Assembly (NCBI GenBank): GCA_029866325.1
Contig: JARWZO010000002.1
Coordinates: 1-39,227, forward strand
Direction: 5' to 3'
Length of the DNA stretch: 39,227 nucleotides
Origin: Fluviicola sp.
Lineage (GTDB): Bacteria; Bacteroidota; Bacteroidia; Flavobacteriales_D; Crocinitomicaceae
In this document: positions 25,853 through 34,068 of the stretch, piece after piece
How the letters are laid out: each line of letters begins with the position of its first letter
Position numbering within the stretch: position 1 is the stretch's first letter
Translations under genes and position numbers: made by a program
The notes under the pieces: generated by a model
Told to the model about the DNA's origin: nothing
Seen by the model: the letters and a program-made list of their open reading frames with translations, nothing else
Databases searched by the model: none

Positions 25853-27292
25853 ATGAAAAAATCAGTAATTGCAGCATGCCTGTTTTTGGGTTTGCAATCC
25901 TTTGCACAAACGGTCATTTTCGGTGACAATTTTGAGATGCCCGGTTTTAACTGGACACTCAATTCATCTGTTTCAGGAAACAACCAATGGACAATGAATG
26001 CAACCTATACAGGTTCGGCAGCCAATTTCATTCCGAATGTGCCAAATCAACCGGTGAGTTTCCTAAACGGACCTCAAAGTACTTATCTGCATGTTTACAA
26101 CTTGCCGAATTGCAACGGTTTTGTTCCGGTGACCTGTAATGCCAATTACGATGTGAATTCTGTGAGTGATTGTACAACGGAAATGTCATTCGACCTCAAC
26201 ACCAGCAACGACGGAAACGTTACTCTTACTTTCTGGTATTTGTCAGGTGGTGACCAAAACGGTTCCTATGGAACGGTTGAATACAGCACGGATGGCGGAT
26301 CCAGCTGGACGGCTACCGGGAGCCCGCTTTACGGGGTGACCAACTGGACGGAAATTTCGTTTAGCAATCCTGCATTCGATGCTCAGGCAAGTTTGCGTTT
26401 CCGTTTTCGTTGGCAAAACAACGCAACGGGTATCAATCCTCCGTTCTCGATTGATGAATTAACCGTAACAAGCGAGCATCTTACTTCAAACGAAACCATT
26501 ACGATGCAGCATTTGAATGCAAACATTTACTGTCCGGGTGATGATGAAACCATTGGTTTTGAAGCATTAGGTACCTACAACGCCGGAAATATCTTTATTG
26601 CTCAGTTATCCGATGCAACAGGCTCATTTGCCTCACCGGTAAATATTGGCACGTTGGCTTCAACCGCATCAGGAATTCAATCGATCAGCGCTACTTATCC
26701 GGTTTCAACTCCTGCAGGAACGGCTTACCGAGTGCGTGTGATTGCTTCCGATCCTTCAGTAATTGGCGGTGACAACGGCGAAGATGTAATATTCAACGCA
26801 CTTCCTGTGATTGATGTAACAACCACTCCTCAAGACGGTGTGATTTGTTTGGGAACATCTGCCACTTTAACTGCCGGAGGAGCAACAACTTATATGTGGT
26901 CTCCTTCAGCTACATTGAGTGCAGATAACGGAACTGCGGTTACTGCAACTCCAGCTGTTACAACTATTTATACCATAACCGGAACGCAATTTGAAGGTTG
27001 TACCAACACCGGAACAGTAACGGTAACCGTAGAAGATTGTGCTGCTTTAGGTGAACAAGATGTAGTAGTTTTTGAATTGTATCCGAATCCGGCAACAGAC
27101 CTGGTAACAATCAAAACAACAGGCGATTTAGCAATTGAAAGCATCGAATTGTTGAACAATAACGGTCAGGTTATCCGCACTATTTCAGGAATCACATCAA
27201 CAATTTCTGCAAGCGATTTGGCAGCAGGAAGTTATTTCATGCGCATTCAACACGCAAATGGCGTCAGCAACGCGCGCTTTATTAAAGAATAA
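25853..27292 (+). CDS. Secreted MAM/jelly-roll-like protein with T9SS type A sorting domain (paralogue 2)
   Basis: A 479-residue paralogue of the protein at 22123-23550, in the opposite orientation. It has a signal peptide (MKKSVIAACLFLGLQSFAQ), then VIFGDNFEMPGFNWTLNSS, VTLTFWYLSGGDQNGSYGTV, EYSTDGGSSWTATGSPLYG and LRFRFRWQNNATGINPPFS, aligning strand by strand with paralogue 1. The middle carries AYRVRVIASDPSVIGGDNG and a PKD/Ig-like stretch (GTSATLTAGGATTYMWSPS). The T9SS signal is VFELYPNPATDLVTIKTTGD to SYFMRIQHANGVSNARFIKE. Its long leader differs from the short one of paralogue 1, so the two may be regulated differently. The ligand is unknown. Confidence 0.88.
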   Translation: MKKSVIAACLFLGLQSFAQTVIFGDNFEMPGFNWTLNSSVSGNNQWTMNATYTGSAANFIPNVPNQPVSFLNGPQSTYLHVYNLPNCNGFVPVTCNANYDVNSVSDCTTEMSFDLNTSNDGNVTLTFWYLSGGDQNGSYGTVEYSTDGGSSWTATGSPLYGVTNWTEISFSNPAFDAQASLRFRFRWQNNATGINPPFSIDELTVTSEHLTSNETITMQHLNANIYCPGDDETIGFEALGTYNAGNIFIAQLSDATGSFASPVNIGTLASTASGIQSISATYPVSTPAGTAYRVRVIASDPSVIGGDNGEDVIFNALPVIDVTTTPQDGVICLGTSATLTAGGATTYMWSPSATLSADNGTAVTATPAVTTIYTITGTQFEGCTNTGTVTVTVEDCAALGEQDVVVFELYPNPATDLVTIKTTGDLAIESIELLNNNGQVIRTISGITSTISASDLAAGSYFMRIQHANGVSNARFIKE

Positions 27293-27322
27293 GTTAGACC
27301 TTTTAGTGGTGTAATAGTGGTA

Positions 27323-27359
27323 AAACCATCGGTCGTTCAGAGGACCGGTGGTTTTTTGT
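27323..27359 (+). terminator. Intrinsic terminator of the T9SS gene
   Basis: AACCATCGGTC (27324-27334) pairs with GACCGGTGGTT (27343-27353) with one G-T wobble, followed by TTTTTTG. It lies about 30 nt after the stop codon. Confidence 0.88.
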
Positions 27360-27401
27360 TTAACACAGAAATGACTTGACAAGATTATAAAACAACCACA
27401 T

Positions 27402-27506
27402 AGGACACATAGAAAACATAGGGTTTTCTTTGCGAACGTTGCGCCTTTGTGTTGAATATTTATGTTCACTGTCTATGTTACCTATGTGCTCTATATGGTT
27501 AAAATT
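27402..27506. repeat. Diverged inverted repeat of the CCACATAGxACACATAG type
   Basis: AACCACATAGGACACATAG near 27402 faces the inverted copy, which reads AACCATATAGAGCACATAG on the other strand and ends near 27502; both continue with AACATAG. The centre contains GCGCCTTTGTGTTGAA, which recalls the end of the repeat at 6539-6758. It appears to be an old, decayed hairpin element in the 317-bp gap before mnmE. Confidence 0.6.
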
Positions 27507-27597
27507 CTATCCGAGTGAAGCACACATAACGATTGGATAAGTGTTTCAAGTGGTAGCATGAAGTACAAGTTCTAAACCGATTTACGCTTGTTTATCG

Positions 27598-27605
27598 TAA
27601 TTTTG
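27598..27605 (+). promoter_or_regulatory. TAnnTTTG -7 box of mnmE, 4 nt from the ATG
   Basis: TAATTTTG is followed by CGCC and the ATG at 27610. It matches the consensus exactly, and transcription would start at or next to the start codon. Confidence 0.6.
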
Positions 27606-27609
27606 CGCC

Positions 27610-29022
27610 ATGAATCATTCGCTTTCTTCCGATACCATTTGTGCTCTTTCAACCGCTCCGGGAATGGGCGCTATCGCCGTGATCCGTGTTTCAGGGAAGC
27701 GAGCGCTTGAAATAGGTTCGTTGGTTTTTTCGAAATCGCTGGAAGATGTAGCATCGCATTCGGCACATTTCGGGCGCATTCGCACATCCGCGGGCGAAAT
27801 CATCGATGAGGTTTTGATTACCGTATTGCGCGAAGGACAGAGTTTCACCGGCGAACATACCATCGAGATTGCCTGTCACGGATCGCAGTTTATTCAACAA
27901 CAGATCTTGCAATTGTTATTGGAACGTGGTTGTCGCATGGCCGAACCGGGCGAATTTACGATGCGTGCTTTTATGAACGGTCGCATGGATTTATCGCAAG
28001 CAGAAGCCGTTGCAGACCTCATTGCTTCCGAATCGAAACGAGCGCATGAAGTAGCTATGAAACAAATGCGTGGCGGCTTTTCAAATGAACTAAAAGACCT
28101 GCGTGAAAAATTAATTCATTTTGCATCTTTAGTTGAATTAGAACTTGATTTTGCAGAAGAAGATGTGGAATTTGCCGACAGAACGCAATTGAATCAACTA
28201 ATAATTGAGGTATTGAATTATGTGCAACGCCTCATTCAATCGTTTGCGTTGGGGAATGTACTAAAGAACGGTGTTCCGGTGGCCATTGTTGGTGCTCCGA
28301 ACACAGGAAAAAGCACCTTACTGAATCAGCTTTTGGGCGAAGAGCGCGCCATTGTAAGCAACATTGCCGGAACCACCCGCGATGTGATTGAAGAAACGTT
28401 GAACATCGACGGAATCTTGTTTCGCTTGATTGATACAGCCGGAATTCGTGAAGATGCCGAAGCAATAGAAGCTCTGGGAATAGAGCGTTCGCACGAGAAA
28501 ATCAAGCAAGCACAATTGGTGCTAATCATGAGCGATTACAGCCAAACCGCCTCCGATTCGGAAGGTCACCAATCGATGAACGAGCTGGAAGCAACCGCCT
28601 GGAGTAATCGTTTAACCCAACAATTTCCGGAGAAACACTTTCTGGTTGTAGGAAACAAAGCCGATTTACGCGCAACAAAAGACAGGGCAATTTCAGGAAC
28701 GTTTGCAACCGCATTTCTGCCAATCAGTGCCAAAACCGGCGAAGGAATCAACGAACTAAAAAAATGGTTGTCTGATCAGGTGCTGGGCGATTTCAATACC
28801 CAAACCGATACGATCGTGACCAACGCGCGTCACCTGGATGCGCTGCACAAAACAGCCGAATCGCTCGAAAAAGCCAAATGGGGATTAGGCACCAATGTTA
28901 CCGGCGATTTTGTAGCGATGGATATTCGTCAAGCCATGTTTGAGCTCGGCACCATTACAGGTGATATATCAACGGAAGATTTGTTGGGGAATATCTTTAG
29001 TAAGTTTTGTATTGGGAAGTAG
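27610..29022 (+). CDS. mnmE: tRNA uridine-5-carboxymethylaminomethyl(34) synthesis GTPase MnmE
   Basis: With MnmG it modifies the wobble uridine of several tRNAs. In 470 residues: the N-terminal formyl-tetrahydrofolate-binding domain (DTICALSTAPGMGAIAVIRVSG, GQSFTGEHTIEIACHGS, GEFTMRAFMNGRMDLSQAEAV), a helical domain, an inserted G domain (P-loop GAPNTGKSTLL near 228, switch region SNIAGTTRDV, DTAGIRE, NKAD, SAKTGEGI), and the C-terminal CIGK, whose Cys is characteristic. The length fits. A TAATTTTG box 4 nt before the ATG suggests a leaderless transcript. The 3' end of mnmE is a known island integration site in enterobacteria, but no duplicated att sequence was found here. Confidence 0.98.
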   Translation: MNHSLSSDTICALSTAPGMGAIAVIRVSGKRALEIGSLVFSKSLEDVASHSAHFGRIRTSAGEIIDEVLITVLREGQSFTGEHTIEIACHGSQFIQQQILQLLLERGCRMAEPGEFTMRAFMNGRMDLSQAEAVADLIASESKRAHEVAMKQMRGGFSNELKDLREKLIHFASLVELELDFAEEDVEFADRTQLNQLIIEVLNYVQRLIQSFALGNVLKNGVPVAIVGAPNTGKSTLLNQLLGEERAIVSNIAGTTRDVIEETLNIDGILFRLIDTAGIREDAEAIEALGIERSHEKIKQAQLVLIMSDYSQTASDSEGHQSMNELEATAWSNRLTQQFPEKHFLVVGNKADLRATKDRAISGTFATAFLPISAKTGEGINELKKWLSDQVLGDFNTQTDTIVTNARHLDALHKTAESLEKAKWGLGTNVTGDFVAMDIRQAMFELGTITGDISTEDLLGNIFSKFCIGK

Positions 29023-29157
29023 TTTTGATTATTCCATATTCTAATACGGAATATTGTTGCAAATGCTGTTGAAAATAAATTTCACACTGTTTAGCATAAA
29101 ACCGGTTATCAATCTCGTGTTTACCAATTATTCATATCTTTAAACTTTAGTCTTTTC

Positions 29158-29565
29158 ATGAAAAAAATCGAGGTTGTTGCTGCCATTATTGTACACACTG
29201 ATAAAATTCTTTGCGTTCAAAGAAATGAGAGTAAATATGAATATGTTTCATTCAAGTATGAGTTTCCAGGTGGAAAAATTGAACTGGATGAAACAGCAGA
29301 AAATGCTCTTATCCGAGAAATAAAAGAAGAGTTACGCATGGACATTCGTATTCAAAACCTCTTTTTAACAGTTGAGCATACTTATCCAGATTTTCATATC
29401 ACCATGCATAGTTATATCTGTCATACGGAAAGAACGGATTTGCAATTAGAGGTGCATGTTGATTACAAATGGTTGACAATTGATGAATTAGATAAATTAG
29501 ATTGGGCGGCGGCGGATATTCCTATTGTTGATAAATTGAAAGCCAATTTCTCATGGATGGATTAA
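29158..29565 (+). CDS. Nudix hydrolase (MutT-like)
   Basis: A 135-residue Nudix enzyme that hydrolyses a nucleoside diphosphate linked to another group, most likely an (oxidised) nucleoside triphosphate. The Nudix box is complete: GGKIELDETAENALIREIKEEL (starts near residue 38), with the REIKEEL metal-binding Glu residues. The N-terminus, IEVVAAIIVHTDKILCVQRNE, and the C-terminal YKWLTIDELDKLDWAAADIPIVDKL are typical of CTP/dCTP-pyrophosphohydrolase or MutT-type members. The last 13 nt overlap the helicase start, so the two proteins are co-translated. A TATCTTTA box lies 15 nt before the ATG. Base composition is visibly more AT-rich than mnmE. Confidence 0.93.
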   Translation: MKKIEVVAAIIVHTDKILCVQRNESKYEYVSFKYEFPGGKIELDETAENALIREIKEELRMDIRIQNLFLTVEHTYPDFHITMHSYICHTERTDLQLEVHVDYKWLTIDELDKLDWAAADIPIVDKLKANFSWMD

Positions 29566-32426
29566 TTAATGACCTGAATGACAGTTTACAAACTGGATTC
29601 ATTGATCAACTAGCACAATCAGGCACAGCATACAGGCCCAATCTACTTATTAATGACAAAAAAAATGGCGTTACTGTATTAGATTCCATTGATCACCACT
29701 TAAGAAATTGTGAAGAATTTTGGTTTTCAACAGCGTTTGTAACCACAAGCGGATTAGCTGTTTTGGCTGATACATTTAAGTATTTGGAGGAAAGACGTAT
29801 TCCAGGGAAAGTATTGGTTTCTCAATATCTCAATTTCACACAACCAGAAGCATTAAAGAAGCTATATCACTTAAAAAACATTGAACTTCGCATTGCAACA
29901 GAAGGCTCTTTGCATTCAAAAGGTTATTTTTTTAAGCAAAACTTTATTTATGATTTTATAATTGGTAGTTCGAATTTAACCGCGTCGGCATTATTGACTA
30001 ATCGAGAATGGAATCTTAAGGTTTCTGCCACAGAACAAAGTGAATTAAAAGTAATTGCAACAAATGAGTTTCTAAAAGAGTTTGATCATGCAACCCCTGT
30101 TACCAAAGACTATATTGTAAAATATGATCTGTTGTATCGTGCGAGGAAAAAATTTAACCTTGAGATTGAGCGAAATAGACAAAGTAATGAAACAGTCGAA
30201 ATTCGTCCAAACGAGATGCAATTAGAAGCACTTCTTAACATTAAAGAGCTGCGCAAACAAGGCAAAAATAAAGCACTTCTCATCTCTGCTACTGGAACTG
30301 GAAAGACGTATTTATCTGCGTTTGACGTGCAGCAATATAAGCCAAAACGCTTCTTGTTCATTGTTCACCGGCTTACCATCGCATTGGATGCCTTACGAAC
30401 CTTTCAGCAATTATTAGGTGACAGCGTAAAAATGGGGGTTTATTCAGGGAGTGAGCAAAATATAGAAGCTGATTATATATTCTCAACAATTCTAACCATT
30501 TCAAAAGAAGATCATTTATCAAAATTTACGGCAGATTATTTTGATTACATCGTCATTGACGAAACACATAGGGCAGGTGCAGAATCCTATCAACGTATTC
30601 TGAATCATTTCTCGCCCCAATTCCTTCTTGGGATGACCGCAACTCCAGAAAGAACCGATGGTGTAGATATTTTCAAGGAATTTGATTACAACATTGCATA
30701 CGAAATACGCTTACATCAAGCTTTGGAACAAGAAATGTTGAGTCCATTTCATTATTATGGCGTTACTGATTTAACGATCAATGATGAAATAATTGATAAG
30801 AAATCCAGCTTCAATCAGTTAGTTTCGGAAGAACGAATAAAACACATTCTTGACAAGATTAATTATTATGGTTGCGACGATGGTAATGTAAGAGGCTTGG
30901 TTTTTTGCTCCAAAAAAGAAGAATGTATTGAGTTAGCAAAACAGTTTAACGATCGCGGCTATATTTCGATTGCATTAACAGGAGACATTAAAGAACCGGA
31001 GCGCAAACGCGCGATTCGATTATTAGAAAGCGAATCGCGGCCTGAAAAGCTTGATTACATTTTCACGGTTGATATTTTCAATGAAGGAATAGACATTCCA
31101 TCAGTAAATCAAATAATCATGCTTCGTCCAACTGAATCGGCAATTGTTTTTGTGCAGCAGTTAGGACGAGGGTTGCGAAAAACTTCAGAAAAGGAATATT
31201 TAACCGTTATCGATTTCATTGGAAATTATGACAAAAACTATCTCATCGCAACAGCATTGTATGGAGATACCTCTTACAATAAAGATTCATTAAGAAGAGT
31301 CATGAGTTCTGGAAACAACTCAATTCCTGGAACATGTACGATTAATTTCGATCAAATTACCAAAGAGCGAATTTTTGCTGCAATCGACTCAGCTAATATG
31401 ACACTGAAAAAGGATTTGGTTGATGATTATAGGCTGTTGAAATATAAAATTGGCCGAATTCCACGAATGATGGATTTCATCGAACATGGATCACGTGACC
31501 CATACTTATATGTTGAATACTCAAAATCTTTCTATCAATTTGCTGCTGAAATAGAAGACGAATTAAAAGGAAAGTTGAATAGCGATGAAATCAAACTGAT
31601 CGGTTTGTTTTCATCAGAAATTAATAATTCAAAGAGAATTGAAGAAACTGTTATTCTTGAATGTCTTATTACAATGGAATCTGTAACGCTTGGAACTGTT
31701 AGAAACATTATTCAAGCAGAATATGGATACGAACCGACTCTTGAAGCACTTGCATCTTGTGTTCAAAATCTCAATTTTGATTTTGTAAGAAATCATCATG
31801 AAATTGTTCATTTAAAAAATGATGTTTTTAGGCAGGGAGCTGAACTGATTCAGCTATTGGATAATACACTATTTATTGATTTCTTATCCGACTCAATTAA
31901 CGTAGCTAAGCATACCTTCAAGAAAAACTTTACAGATCAAGTGTTTGCTCATGGTTTTACCTTATATCGTAAGTACGGACGTAAAGATGTTTGTCGAATC
32001 TTGAACTGGGATATTAATCAGGAAAGTACAATGTATGGCTATGTGATAAAAAACAATTACGCCCCACTATTTGTGACCTACGATAAGCACGAAAACATTG
32101 CTTCTAGTACAAAATATGACGACAAATTCATCAACAAATCCATTTTTCAATGGATCACAAAAAACAATAGAACTATAGAAAGCAAAGAGGTTTTAAGGTT
32201 AATGAATGATCCTGAATTGACAATTCTTTTGTTTGTAAAAAAACACGATGCTGAAGGCAATGATTTTTACTTTTTGGGAGACGTAACCCCTATTGAGGAT
32301 TCATTTAAACAAATAGAAGTCACAAATGATAAAGGAATAAGGCTCCCAGCTGTTCAATTTCATTATAGAATGAAGCATATTATGGAAAATGCACTTTATG
32401 GATATATTGCGGGATCTACTATTTAA
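29553..32426 (+). CDS. PLD-nuclease / SF2 helicase / DUF3427 protein
   Basis: A 957-residue multidomain protein. The N-terminus (about 30-185) is a phospholipase D-like domain with one HxK motif (LHSKGYFF near 120) and IIGSSNLTASALLTNREWNL. Residues about 220-560 form an SF2 helicase: SATGTGKTYLSAF (Walker A, near 247), VIDETHRAGAESYQ (DEAH-type box, near 335), GMTATPERTDGVD (motif III), FTVDIFNEGIDIPSVNQ and VQQLGRGLRK (motif VI, near 538). The C-terminal part (about 780-950, YGRKDVCRILNWDINQEST, QFHYRMKHIMENALYGYI) fits DUF3427. It thus combines nuclease-like and translocase parts, as in restriction-like or repair enzymes; such proteins are often found in defence regions. The 13-nt overlap with the Nudix gene implies coupled function. 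Whether the single HxK is active is not certain. Confidence 0.92.
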   Translation: MDGLINDLNDSLQTGFIDQLAQSGTAYRPNLLINDKKNGVTVLDSIDHHLRNCEEFWFSTAFVTTSGLAVLADTFKYLEERRIPGKVLVSQYLNFTQPEALKKLYHLKNIELRIATEGSLHSKGYFFKQNFIYDFIIGSSNLTASALLTNREWNLKVSATEQSELKVIATNEFLKEFDHATPVTKDYIVKYDLLYRARKKFNLEIERNRQSNETVEIRPNEMQLEALLNIKELRKQGKNKALLISATGTGKTYLSAFDVQQYKPKRFLFIVHRLTIALDALRTFQQLLGDSVKMGVYSGSEQNIEADYIFSTILTISKEDHLSKFTADYFDYIVIDETHRAGAESYQRILNHFSPQFLLGMTATPERTDGVDIFKEFDYNIAYEIRLHQALEQEMLSPFHYYGVTDLTINDEIIDKKSSFNQLVSEERIKHILDKINYYGCDDGNVRGLVFCSKKEECIELAKQFNDRGYISIALTGDIKEPERKRAIRLLESESRPEKLDYIFTVDIFNEGIDIPSVNQIIMLRPTESAIVFVQQLGRGLRKTSEKEYLTVIDFIGNYDKNYLIATALYGDTSYNKDSLRRVMSSGNNSIPGTCTINFDQITKERIFAAIDSANMTLKKDLVDDYRLLKYKIGRIPRMMDFIEHGSRDPYLYVEYSKSFYQFAAEIEDELKGKLNSDEIKLIGLFSSEINNSKRIEETVILECLITMESVTLGTVRNIIQAEYGYEPTLEALASCVQNLNFDFVRNHHEIVHLKNDVFRQGAELIQLLDNTLFIDFLSDSINVAKHTFKKNFTDQVFAHGFTLYRKYGRKDVCRILNWDINQESTMYGYVIKNNYAPLFVTYDKHENIASSTKYDDKFINKSIFQWITKNNRTIESKEVLRLMNDPELTILLFVKKHDAEGNDFYFLGDVTPIEDSFKQIEVTNDKGIRLPAVQFHYRMKHIMENALYGYIAGSTI

Positions 32427-32479
32427 TTCTCAATCACGTTTGTAATCGACAACTTATTTTTATTAATAAAATCACTATT

Positions 32480-32698
32480 ATGGCTACCTCAGACTACAAC
32501 AATGAATTAACACGCGATGATTTCATGCGTTTCTTTCGGGATAATGATAAATTAAACACCTTAAGTGTTGAGGATCGGATAGAAATTTTTTCAAGTATTC
32601 TGGCTGGTTCAGCAGACTTTACAAAAGAACTTCTAGAGGCTATTTTAACGGATTACTGTGTATCAAATTTAGAGGTAATAGAATATCCTGCCGAATAA
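32480..32698 (+). CDS. Small acidic protein downstream of the helicase
   Basis: A 72-residue open frame with an ATG start 53 nt after the helicase stop, on the same strand and with the same AT-rich composition. The sequence (MATSDYNNELTRDDFMRFFR to EVIEYPAE) is strongly acidic and reads as mainly helical (LSVEDRIEIFSSILAG, TKELLEAILTDYC). I do not recognise it. Size, charge and position suggest a third member of the Nudix-helicase cassette, for example a regulator or DNA-mimic-like partner, but this is inference. It could also be an unrelated small gene. Confidence 0.6.
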   Translation: MATSDYNNELTRDDFMRFFRDNDKLNTLSVEDRIEIFSSILAGSADFTKELLEAILTDYCVSNLEVIEYPAE

Positions 32699-32732
32699 AA
32701 TTTTAATAAATCGAAAGTATTCTTCACCCGTC

Positions 32733-32963
32733 TCACAAAACAGGAATAACCTCCTTTTCTTTCATGTATTGAATGATTCGCTCAGCATCGGTAATAGACA
32801 CAAATTCTATGAGCTTAGACTCACTAACGTCTTTCCATAACTGATGTTTGATCGGCTCGCTTTTAGACGGTTCTTCTCCAAGAATAAAACTTTTTGTACC
32901 GTTATCGGCTTGTAATGTTTTATCGATCAAGTAAAGATATGAGGAAACATCATGTTGAACCAA
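32733..32963 (-). pseudogene. Possible fragment of a decayed gene
   Basis: On the minus strand a 76-codon frame ends in DAERIIQYMKEKEVIPVL and contains protein-like sequence (VSSYLYLIDKTLQADNGTKS, SESKLIEFVSITDAERII). It has only a TTG at the upstream limit and no ATG except near the end, and a stop lies five codons upstream of that TTG. This looks like the 3' end of a gene whose 5' part is lost. Not recognised. Confidence 0.35.
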
Positions 32964-33030
32964 TCTAAGAATGAATTATTGATCCAACAACAGATTATTA
33001 ACCATATTATGATTAATTTTCCGTCATCGT

Positions 33031-33828
33031 ATGGAGCAGTCCTATCACACAAAACGCATGCAACTCACTGCTGCTAGCTTGCAGCGGATAGTGCAGGCTC
33101 CACCTTTTTCGGTATCGTTGGTAGAATTGAGCGCCGAATTGCAGCTCGGTGTATGGGAAGCTCGACATTTGTTTCAAGAATATGTGGGTTGCGATCCGAT
33201 ACGTGTGCTGCATAATTCGTGGTCGCCCGGATTGGCACAGGTAAACTCTCCCGCCCAACTGTCTATTTTTGATACACCAACTCAACAAAACCCCGGGAAA
33301 TTCTTGAAGACAAGCTGCGAACTGGAAGCATTGGCAGAAGATCCTTCAGAAATCAGCTACAGTGTTCACACCAGCTGTTTGGGTGATGTGTTTGTGGCTT
33401 CTACTGCCGATGGAATTTGTCAACTAACTTTTGAAGATGCCGAAAACGGCTTGGAGCGTTTGCAAAAAACATATCCGGGATCGGAGTTGGTGAATCAATC
33501 ATCTGAATTGCAGGAATTGGCTGTAAATGGACTCAAAAGCAACTCGCCTTCCATTTGTTTGCCACTGAAAATAAAAGCCACCGCGTTTCAATTGTCGGTG
33601 TGGCACTATTTACTTGGCATCGCGAGCGGAAATGTGGTAACCTATAGCATGATTGCCGACTTTTTGGGAGATGCGAAAGCCTCGCGGGCCGTTGGAACGG
33701 CCGTTGGTGCCAATCCGATAGCATTGTTGATTCCGTGTCATCGGGTGGTGCATAGAGGCGGTAAAATCGGGAATTTTAGATGGGGAACAGATCGGAAACG
33801 GTTGTTACTTGCTATTGAAAAAGGGTAA
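33031..33828 (+). CDS. Methylated-DNA-[protein]-cysteine S-methyltransferase with N-terminal HTH (Ada-like)
   Basis: Removes methyl groups from O6-methylguanine in DNA by transferring them to its own Cys. In 265 residues, the N-terminal part (about 1-85) resembles the second AraC-type HTH of Ada (LQRIVQAPPFSVSLVELSAELQ, WEARHLFQEYVGCDPIRVLHNSW), without Ada's zinc-Cys domain. The C-terminal half is the MGMT domain: FQLSVWHYLLGIASGNVVTYSMIAD, ASRAVGTAVGANPIALL and the active site IPCHRVV (Cys236), then GKIGNFRWGTDRKRLLLAIE. The linker is Pro/Gln-rich. Length fits Ada proteins that have lost the N-terminal domain. It may act as both repair enzyme and regulator. Confidence 0.92.
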   Translation: MEQSYHTKRMQLTAASLQRIVQAPPFSVSLVELSAELQLGVWEARHLFQEYVGCDPIRVLHNSWSPGLAQVNSPAQLSIFDTPTQQNPGKFLKTSCELEALAEDPSEISYSVHTSCLGDVFVASTADGICQLTFEDAENGLERLQKTYPGSELVNQSSELQELAVNGLKSNSPSICLPLKIKATAFQLSVWHYLLGIASGNVVTYSMIADFLGDAKASRAVGTAVGANPIALLIPCHRVVHRGGKIGNFRWGTDRKRLLLAIEKG

Positions 33829-33834
33829 TACGAT

Positions 33835-33864
33835 CTTACTTTTTGTCCGGCAACAAAAAGTAAG
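33835..33864. repeat. Hairpin CTTACTTTTTGT / ACAAAAAGTAAG
   Basis: A perfect 12-bp stem with loop CCGGCA, starting 6 nt after the methyltransferase stop. It is related to the hairpin at 18606-18633 (CCTACTTTTT/AAAAAGTAGG). Together with the longer palindrome that follows it forms an extragenic repeat; it may also terminate transcription. Confidence 0.75.
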
Positions 33865-33881
33865 CAAAAAATGCCTGTCGC

Positions 33882-34004
33882 TGCAAACCATGCGTTCCAT
33901 GAGCAGATCATTCGCTGATTTGTCAAAACTCCTCGTCGTTTCTCCTCGTCAAACAATTGACAAATCTTCGCTCATTCCTGCATGGAACCTCGCATTCTTT
34001 TGCA
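33882..34004. repeat. Long imperfect palindrome, about 120 bp
   Basis: The left arm (33882-33926, TGCAAACCATGCGTTCCATG ... TTTGTCAA) and the right arm (33957-34004, TTGACAAATC ... TTTTGCA) are imperfect reverse complements, with several matching blocks: TTCCATG/CATGGAA, ATGCG/CGCAT and GATTTGTCAA/TTGACAAATC. The loop contains two copies of CTCCTCGTC. No coding signal; open frames through it are by-products of the repeat. Confidence 0.75.
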
Positions 34005-34053
34005 AAGCGACTGAGTTACCGCTTCGATAAGTTCCGATCGGTCTCTTTTTCAC

Positions 34054-34061
34054 TAAGTTTG
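34054..34061 (+). promoter_or_regulatory. TAnnTTTG -7 box of trmL, 7 nt from the ATG
   Basis: TAAGTTTG is followed by CAACCGC and the ATG at 34069. Confidence 0.55.
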
Positions 34062-34068
34062 CAACCGC

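Noticed and set aside
29000-33030. Integrative island at the 3' end of mnmE (as for SGI1 in enterobacteria, which uses the end of this gene)
   Set aside because: I looked for a second copy of the mnmE end (TTTTGTATTGGGAAGTAG) downstream of the cassette and found none, and there is no integrase gene. The AT-rich cassette may still be acquired, but not shown to be by this route.
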